From: Bacteroidales bacterium UBA5197
GTDB lineage: Bacteria; Bacteroidota; Bacteroidia; Bacteroidales; Lentimicrobiaceae
Assembly (NCBI GenBank): GCA_002412885.1
Contig: DHVX01000029.1
Span: 1-64,000 of the forward strand
Reading direction: 5' to 3'
DNA length: 64,000 nucleotides
A program made the position numbers and the translations under genes. The notes beneath the pieces were generated by a model. That model worked only from the letters and a program-made list of their open reading frames with translations. It did no database searches and had not been told where the DNA came from. Each line of letters opens with the position of its first letter. The stretch's first letter is position 1. This document shows positions 60,155-64,000 of the stretch, piece by piece.

Positions 60155-60376
60155 ATGAAAAAAGAAGATTTAAGCCCAGGAGATGCTGTATGGCTGAAGC
60201 ATGATGACACTACCACGTATACCTTTCTTGGAGAATCAGCCATCCTTCCAAACATCAAAAAGGAAGACTATATCCCGATTTATAAGGCTGAGCTTGGCGT
60301 ATTCGCTTACAACCCCGGCCCTAATCGCGAGCTTCGGATGATTCTCTTGCCTTTTTCAGCTGTAAATAAGGCATAA
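60155..60376 (+). CDS. Small phage protein following the repressor
   Basis: 73 residues, begins MKKEDLSPGDAVWLKHDD with beta-rich continuation. It is co-transcribed with the repressor (11-base gap) and its end overlaps the convergent gene by 56 bases. Possibly a repressor partner; no family assigned. Confidence 0.65.
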   Translation: MKKEDLSPGDAVWLKHDDTTTYTFLGESAILPNIKKEDYIPIYKAELGVFAYNPGPNRELRMILLPFSAVNKA

Positions 60377-60545
60377 GCTTGCCTGTGAGAACATAATGCT
60401 CTGCTTCAAAGGCTGTCTGCGGTGATATTAACCCATTAGCTGTTTTCGTCATATCGAGCAACTGCATGCGGATATCATATTCAGACTGTTCCGTTGTTTC
60501 TTCAACAACACGACCTTCCTGGTCGTAAACAAAAGTTTTTTTCAT
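60321..60545 (-). CDS. Small phage protein from the second switch
   Basis: 74 residues, acidic and helical (KKTFVYDQEGRVVEETTEQS, ISPQTAFEAEHYVLTGKLMP). It is read divergently from the second repressor behind a TATATTTG promoter. A Cro-like, antirepressor-like or antitoxin-like role is possible from its position only. Confidence 0.65.
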   Translation of the reverse strand: MKKTFVYDQEGRVVEETTEQSEYDIRMQLLDMTKTANGLISPQTAFEAEHYVLTGKLMPYLQLKKARESSEARD

Positions 60546-60575
60546 TTTTGCCGTTTTTGAGGGTTAAACATGTTG

Positions 60576-60650
60576 CAAATATAATACATTTTGTTTGTTT
60601 TCAAACATTATGTTTGATTTTTTTTCTAAGTTTTTTATTAACATCAAACA
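60576..60650. promoter_or_regulatory. Second switch: leftward promoter with repeated operator half-sites
   Basis: Minus-strand TTTG (60602-60605), 18 bases, TATATTTG (60576-60583). A 17-base palindrome TCAAACATTATGTTTGA (60601-60617) covers the -33 box. Further half-sites TGTTTG (60592-60597) and TCAAACA (60644-60650) suggest cooperative repressor binding. This operator differs from TTGACATTTGTCAA at the first switch. Confidence 0.75.
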
Positions 60651-60660
60651 CTTTGGTTAA

Positions 60661-61170
60661 ATGGGTAAAGCCCTAACTGATTCGGAAAGACTTAAAAAAC
60701 TCATTGAGTATTCTGGCTTATCAGGCAATGCATTTGCCAAAAGCATAGGATATGAAAGCGGTCAGACTGTCTATAATATTTTAAATTATGGAAGGCCAAT
60801 AAATATGCACTTTGCACTAAATGTTCTGAATAAGTATGAAACAATTCGTTTGAATTGGCTATTAACTGGCAAAGGAGAAATGTTTGATTTTAATAACGAA
60901 AATGAGCAAATCTTTGGCGGGAACCATTTACAGCTTGAGGATGATTCATCTGAATCTGAAGAACCTGAAGCAAAAAGTAATGAAGAAAGTTTACCCGAAA
61001 AGAGTCTAACTTGGAAAGAAACAATTGATAAGGCTCTGGAGATCATCCAGAGCCAACAGGAGGCCATATCGAAGTTGAGTGATGCGGCATTGATCCATGC
61101 CAGGAATATTGAAAAACTTCTTGAGAACAAACATCAACCAGGTACGAACCACGATCGTATTGCAGGATGA
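60661..61170 (+). CDS. CI-like repressor (second copy)
   Basis: 169 residues. The N-terminal 80 residues match the first repressor (DSERLKKLIEYSGLSGNAFA, QTVYNILNYGRPINMHFA, IRLNWLLTGKGEMF); then an acidic linker and a C-terminal coiled-coil (IIQSQQEAISKLSDAALIHA). Like the first copy it has no S24 peptidase domain. Two repressors with different operators imply a layered lysogeny decision, or one acquired from a related phage for immunity. Confidence 0.85.
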   Translation: MGKALTDSERLKKLIEYSGLSGNAFAKSIGYESGQTVYNILNYGRPINMHFALNVLNKYETIRLNWLLTGKGEMFDFNNENEQIFGGNHLQLEDDSSESEEPEAKSNEESLPEKSLTWKETIDKALEIIQSQQEAISKLSDAALIHARNIEKLLENKHQPGTNHDRIAG

Positions 61171-61227
61171 AAGTGGTGTACCGGAGAAATGATTACTTTT
61201 GAATGTCTAACCTAAAAATTTATTCTT

Positions 61228-62190
61228 ATGAAAAACGTTTTCGCGGTAATTTTAACCCTAATACACCTTGTAGCCTTATCTCAAGATTATAATGTTACTT
61301 CGAGTAAGGATGAGGCAGTTGAAATACAAACAAAAGAACGTCAGTTTATTTTAGATAATTTTAAAAATCAACATATCGTAGAGTTGAATCCAGGTGCACG
61401 ATTTGTTGTAGTTAGTAATAAATACACTTCCAGTTTTGAAGTATTGAACCTTTGTCCATACAGAAAAAGCAATTGTTTTGATAGCAAAAAGCCGAATATT
61501 TTAGATAATGCATGGAAAGTGATTACACTAGAAAAAGTTGAAGAAAGAAACGTTTCATGTCCCAAAGGCAGGTGCACTAGAACTTACGTAGTTTTTAATA
61601 TTAATAATCAATTATTTGAATATGAGTTATACGATTCTAAAGATAATTTGATCAAGGAAAATTACAGGCCAAAGATTGATAATCTAGTTAGTGTCGACAA
61701 TATAGATAAAGCTAAAAGCCTATTGATTGGTAAAACCCTTTTTATTAATTCGCAATTATGGGAAAATGAATCAGGATTAAAATTTATGAAAAAGTTTTAC
61801 CCTGTCACAATAAAGAACATTGGCGCAACATCAGATATTATAACACCAATTAAGGTTATATTTCAATCAACAGACGGGATTGATTATTTTATGAAAATGA
61901 GTGACTTTTCCGCATTAGATGAATACAACTGTTTCCCAAATTTATTTTCATTTGATAACCCAAAAGAAAAATATCCAGAAATTAGCGATAGTGTTTGGGA
62001 AAAAATTCAATCCGGAAAAATAGAGACTGGAATGACAAAATCAGAATGTATATTATCTATAGGGAAACCAACAAGTAAAAATTATGATGTTAGCCAGGAT
62101 AATATCACAGAGCAGTGGGTTTATAGATATAGCTCTAGTGTAATGTTTCTTTATTTTAAAGATGACATTTTATTCTCGTTTCAAATGTAA
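61228..62190 (+). CDS. Exported BamE-like protein, probable lysogenic conversion gene
   Basis: 320 residues with a signal peptide (NVFAVILTLIHLVALSQ). The C-terminal 60 residues (GKIETGMTKSECILSIGKPT, SVMFLYFKDDILFSFQM) resemble the SmpA/BamE two-strand, two-helix fold with its GMTxxxVxxxxGxP-like motif. Four Cys at about 81, 87, 111 and 116 may form disulfides (CPYRKSNC, CPKGRC). It is read rightward near attR apart from the lytic genes, typical for a gene the lysogen expresses; role in the host envelope is inferred. Confidence 0.75.
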   Translation: MKNVFAVILTLIHLVALSQDYNVTSSKDEAVEIQTKERQFILDNFKNQHIVELNPGARFVVVSNKYTSSFEVLNLCPYRKSNCFDSKKPNILDNAWKVITLEKVEERNVSCPKGRCTRTYVVFNINNQLFEYELYDSKDNLIKENYRPKIDNLVSVDNIDKAKSLLIGKTLFINSQLWENESGLKFMKKFYPVTIKNIGATSDIITPIKVIFQSTDGIDYFMKMSDFSALDEYNCFPNLFSFDNPKEKYPEISDSVWEKIQSGKIETGMTKSECILSIGKPTSKNYDVSQDNITEQWVYRYSSSVMFLYFKDDILFSFQM

Positions 62191-62273
62191 GCTAATTTAA
62201 ATCAACCCAACTTTCCCGGCACGCAACTTGCAGTAATTAAGTTACATTTTGCAATAATTGTGATTTATTATTA

Positions 62274-62312
62274 AAACATTGTTGCATAAATGAATGTTTA
62301 AGTATAGTTTTG
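62274..62312 (+). promoter_or_regulatory. Promoter and operator of the hicBA pair
   Basis: TTG (62282-62284), 20 bases, TAGTTTTG (62305-62312) matches the Bacteroidota consensus. An inverted repeat AAACATT (62274-62280) / AATGTTT (62293-62299) overlaps the -33 box, fitting autoregulation by the antitoxin. Confidence 0.6.
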
Positions 62313-62334
62313 CGCACCAAACCAATGGATCCTT

Positions 62335-62718
62335 ATGGGAACAACCAATCTATCCTTTGAAGGCACCTGGAAAAGCCCTGAGCATACTGTAGAAGTAAAG
62401 CTCCCCATGATATTTTTTGAAGAAGACGGCACACATATTATGTATTGCCCGGCACTTGATGTGAGTGGATATGGATATGATGAAACTGAAGCAAAGCGTT
62501 CTTTTGAGTTGGCTTTTGCTGAATTTCTGAAATTCACCACTAATAAGAGGACACTTCATCAAGTTCTTACAAACATGGGCTGGAAAATAAAAAGTAAAAG
62601 CAGACCTATGATACCTCCGCCAATTTCACAACTCCTGGAGGATAATGAGAATTTTAAGAATATTTTTGACAACTATCCATACCGGAAGGTTGATGAATCA
62701 CTCTGCATCCCGGCATAA
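62335..62718 (+). CDS. hicB: HicB-family antitoxin
   Basis: 127 residues. The N-terminal HicB fold is partly degraded RNase H-like (VEVKLPMIFFEEDGTHIMYC, ALDVSGYGYDETEAKRSFEL). The C-terminal tail is probably the DNA-binding part (RPMIPPPISQLL). It precedes the toxin gene by 11 bases, the order seen in many Bacteroidota hicBA pairs (antitoxin first). It would neutralise HicA and repress the operon. Confidence 0.8.
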   Translation: MGTTNLSFEGTWKSPEHTVEVKLPMIFFEEDGTHIMYCPALDVSGYGYDETEAKRSFELAFAEFLKFTTNKRTLHQVLTNMGWKIKSKSRPMIPPPISQLLEDNENFKNIFDNYPYRKVDESLCIPA

Positions 62719-62729
62719 ATACTCTTTGA

Positions 62730-62966
62730 ATGGGAGCTGGTCACTTAAGAAATATTCCACTAAAAACAATAAGGGATTACCTCACCTGGAAGGGATTAAA
62801 GGTTTACAGGACTAAAGGTGGCCATGAAACATGGGGTTGCAGTGGTCTTTTGCGCCCAATAGTAATCCAGACACATGTTGATCCAGTTCCTGAGTTTATA
62901 ATCAAACAAATCCTTCGAAACCTCAATACGAACAGGGAAGATTTTATTGAATTTTTGAGATCTTAA
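62730..62966 (+). CDS. hicA: HicA-family mRNA interferase toxin
   Basis: 78 residues, the family's usual size, a double-stranded-RNA-binding-like fold. The catalytic His is expected in KGGHETWGC (usual form GSHxxx), and the C-terminal VPEFIIKQILRNLN is typical. Cuts mRNA when released from HicB. Next to attR, it would stabilise the prophage by addiction and may act against superinfecting phage. Confidence 0.85.
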   Translation: MGAGHLRNIPLKTIRDYLTWKGLKVYRTKGGHETWGCSGLLRPIVIQTHVDPVPEFIIKQILRNLNTNREDFIEFLRS

Positions 62967-62998
62967 TCATGTTTCATCCGAATCAACATCCTAAGAAT

Positions 62999-63038
62999 AA
63001 AAAAAAATCGCCTTTAAGTAACTGACTTAAAGGCGATT
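62999..63038 (-). terminator. Phage-borne replacement terminator for tRNA-Leu
   Basis: On the minus strand AATCGCCTTTAAGT and ACTTAAAGGCGATT (63006-63019 with 63025-63038) form a 14-bp perfect stem with a 5-base loop, then a T run. It lies on the phage side of attR, 16 bases after the tRNA-Leu end. Confidence 0.85.
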
Positions 63039-63051
63039 AATTAATTAACAT

Positions 63052-63068
63052 TGTACCCGAGGCCGGAC
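63052..63068. repeat. attR core
   Basis: TGTACCCGAGGCCGGAC, identical to attL at 19888-19904. It contains the last 15 bases of the tRNA-Leu (63054-63068), so insertion keeps the tRNA intact. Confidence 0.93.
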
Positions 63069-63137
63069 TCGAACCGGCACGGCCGCGATGGCCAAAGGAT
63101 TTTAAGTCCTTCGTGTCTACCATTCCACCACTCGGGC
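63054..63137 (-). tRNA. tRNA-Leu(TAA), phage attachment site
   Basis: 84 bases with the long variable arm of class II tRNAs. Acceptor GCCCGAG pairs with CTCGGGT (G-U at 1-72), discriminator A, anticodon loop CTTAAAA with TAA. No CCA encoded. Its 3' end is the attR core; it is co-transcribed with tRNA-Gly. Confidence 0.95.
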
Positions 63138-63151
63138 ATCCATTATATGAT

Positions 63152-63177
63152 AAAAAAAACCCCGTTTAACCGGGGTT
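63152..63177 (-). terminator. Hairpin between tRNA-Gly and tRNA-Leu
   Basis: On the minus strand AACCCCG and CGGGGTT (63158-63164 with 63171-63177) form a 7-bp stem followed by eight T. It looks like an intrinsic terminator after tRNA-Gly; with only 14 bases left before tRNA-Leu, that tRNA must rely on read-through unless a promoter is hidden there. Confidence 0.65.
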
Positions 63178-63179
63178 CG

Positions 63180-63252
63180 AGCGAAAGACGGGACTCGAAC
63201 CCGCGACCCTGACCTTGGCAAGGTCATGCTCTACCAACTGAGCTACTTTCGC
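63180..63252 (-). tRNA. tRNA-Gly(GCC)
   Basis: 73 bases, acceptor GCGAAAG with CTTTCGC, discriminator T as usual for Gly, anticodon loop TTGCCAA. No CCA encoded. First in the tRNA pair behind a consensus promoter. Confidence 0.96.
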
Positions 63253-63270
63253 TTATCGCTTTAGCGGCTG

Positions 63271-63301
63271 CAAATATACAATCACTTTTCTAACCTGCAA
63301 A
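63271..63301 (-). promoter_or_regulatory. Promoter of the tRNA-Gly/tRNA-Leu operon
   Basis: Minus-strand TTTG (63298-63301), 19 bases, TATATTTG (63271-63278), an exact Bacteroidota consensus. It is the reference for judging the phage promoters in this window. Confidence 0.8.
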
Positions 63302-63306
63302 CAAAA

Positions 63307-64000
63307 TCAGGATTTTTTTAAAAGATTTTTTATTTCATTCAGCTTCATCAAGGCTTCAACCGGCGTAAGTGTATTAATATCAGTGTCGAGGATGTCCTCT
63401 CTGATCTGCTCAAGCAATGGATCATTCAGCTGGATAAAACTCAATTGGTAAGGATCGCCGGTTGTTTTCGCCTTTTTTCGTGATGAAGATCCCTGCAGCT
63501 GACCTCCTCCATGCGATTTTTCAAGAACTGCCAGCAACTGATTTGCTCTTTCCAGCACTGTTTGAGGCATTCCTGCCATTCTGGCAACGTGAATCCCGAA
63601 ACTATGCTCACTGCCTCCGGGTTCGAGCTTGCGCATAAAAATCACTCTTTTGCCAGCCTCCTTTACTGAAATGTGGTAATTTTTGATCCGGCTCAGGCTG
63701 GAAGCCATTTCGTTGAGCTCGTGATAATGTGTTGCAAACAGAACCTTTGCCTTGAAAAGCGGATGTTCGTGAAGGTATTCCGCAATTGCCCAGGCTATGC
63801 TGATTCCATCATAAGTGCTGGTGCCACGTCCGATTTCATCGAGCAAAATAAGGCTGCGGTTTGAGATGTTGTTCAAAATGCTGGCTGTTTCGTTCATCTC
63901 CACCATAAAGGTTGATTCGCCCGATGATATATTATCTGAAGCTCCTACCCTGGTGAAAATTTTGTCAACCAATCCAATTTCGGCGCTGGCTGCGGGAACA
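63307..64000 (-). CDS. mutS: DNA mismatch repair protein MutS, C-terminal part (continues past the window)
   Basis: About 231 C-terminal residues; the frame is open to the window's right edge (VPAASAEIGLVDKIF). The ATPase domain V is visible: GASDNISSGESTFMVEM (after the Walker A, which lies upstream), Walker B LILLDEIGRGTSTYDG, and the His-loop FATHYHEL. The C-terminal tail carries DPLLEQIREDILDTDINTLTPVEALMKL-type helix (tetramerisation-like end LTPVEALMKLNEIK), a mark of MutS1. Host mismatch recognition gene. Confidence 0.95.
   Translation of the reverse strand, partial: VPAASAEIGLVDKIFTRVGASDNISSGESTFMVEMNETASILNNISNRSLILLDEIGRGTSTYDGISIAWAIAEYLHEHPLFKAKVLFATHYHELNEMASSLSRIKNYHISVKEAGKRVIFMRKLEPGGSEHSFGIHVARMAGMPQTVLERANQLLAVLEKSHGGGQLQGSSSRKKAKTTGDPYQLSFIQLNDPLLEQIREDILDTDINTLTPVEALMKLNEIKNLLKKS

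Larger units (their letters stand above)
19888..63068. mobile_element. Complete temperate siphophage (prophage) in tRNA-Leu
   Basis: About 43.2 kb bounded by a perfect 17-bp repeat (TGTACCCGAGGCCGGAC), of which the right copy is the 3' end of an intact tRNA-Leu(TAA). It contains the full set for a tailed phage: integrase next to attL, repressor switch, replication and recombination genes, terminase, portal, protease, HK97-like capsid, tail tube, tape measure, fibres and lysis peptidase. No tail-sheath gene was recognised, which with the long tape measure points to a long non-contractile tail. No transposase, insertion sequence or obvious broken gene was seen, so it may be inducible. Confidence 0.95.

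Noticed and set aside
59784..61170. SOS-type repressor
   Set aside because: Neither repressor has the Ser/Lys LexA-like peptidase domain; both are too short.
1..64000. CRISPR array or Cas genes
   Set aside because: No regularly spaced repeats; the repetitive regions are protein-coding cadherin repeats. The PD-(D/E)XK gene resembles Cas4 only by fold.

Overview
The window is from a member of the Bacteroidota. Type IX secretion sorting tails sit on two giant surface proteins, promoters follow the Bacteroidota pattern TTTG / TAnnTTTG (for example TATATTTG ahead of the tRNA genes at 63.25 kb), Shine-Dalgarno sites are rare, and gene content and moderate-to-low G+C fit a Bacteroidales-like environmental or commensal species. 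I cannot name the genus from the sequence.

The left 19.9 kb is host chromosome. It holds two paralogous beta-helix plus cadherin-repeat surface proteins (3-4007, cut by the window edge, and 5267-10327), the GDP-L-fucose pair gmd-fcl (10380-12630, minus strand), a two-gene molybdate/tungstate-type ABC transporter (12817-14626), and a four-gene minus-strand cluster of exported proteins ending in an 881-residue leucine-rich-repeat protein (14742-19589).

From 19888 to 63068 lies an apparently complete temperate siphophage of about 43.2 kb, inserted in the 3' end of a tRNA-Leu(TAA) gene. A 17-bp direct repeat (TGTACCCGAGGCCGGAC) marks attL and attR. The integrase is just inside attL and reads inward. 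Nearly everything else reads leftward from a double lysogeny switch at 59.7-60.7 kb. First come regulators and an initiator-like tRNA-Met. Then a recombination and replication block follows (Sak4-like ATPase, PD-(D/E)XK nuclease, DnaQ-like exonuclease, ParB, SNF2 helicase, replication initiator, DnaA-like protein, VRR-NUC and HNH nucleases). An ECF-type sigma factor sits just ahead of the late region. The late genes are a ParB-methyltransferase fusion, terminase, portal, protease, capsid, connectors, tail tube, lysis genes, tail chaperone with a probable frameshift, tape measure, tail tip and fibres. Rightward genes near attR are two repressor paralogues, an exported BamE-like protein and a HicBA toxin-antitoxin pair.

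Right of attR the host chromosome resumes with tRNA-Leu(TAA), tRNA-Gly(GCC) and the 3' part of mutS, all minus strand. The phage carries its own tRNA terminator next to attR, while what looks like the original host terminator now lies beside attL, 43 kb away.

Points most worth a second look: the initiator-like phage tRNA, the phage sigma factor, an identical leader (AATACGACAATG) at the start codons of three phage genes plus a fourth variant, the +1 frameshift candidate in the tail chaperone, a membrane gene on the opposite strand within the tail operon, a hydrophobic N-terminus on the capsid protein, and the methylase-like protein without its catalytic motif.
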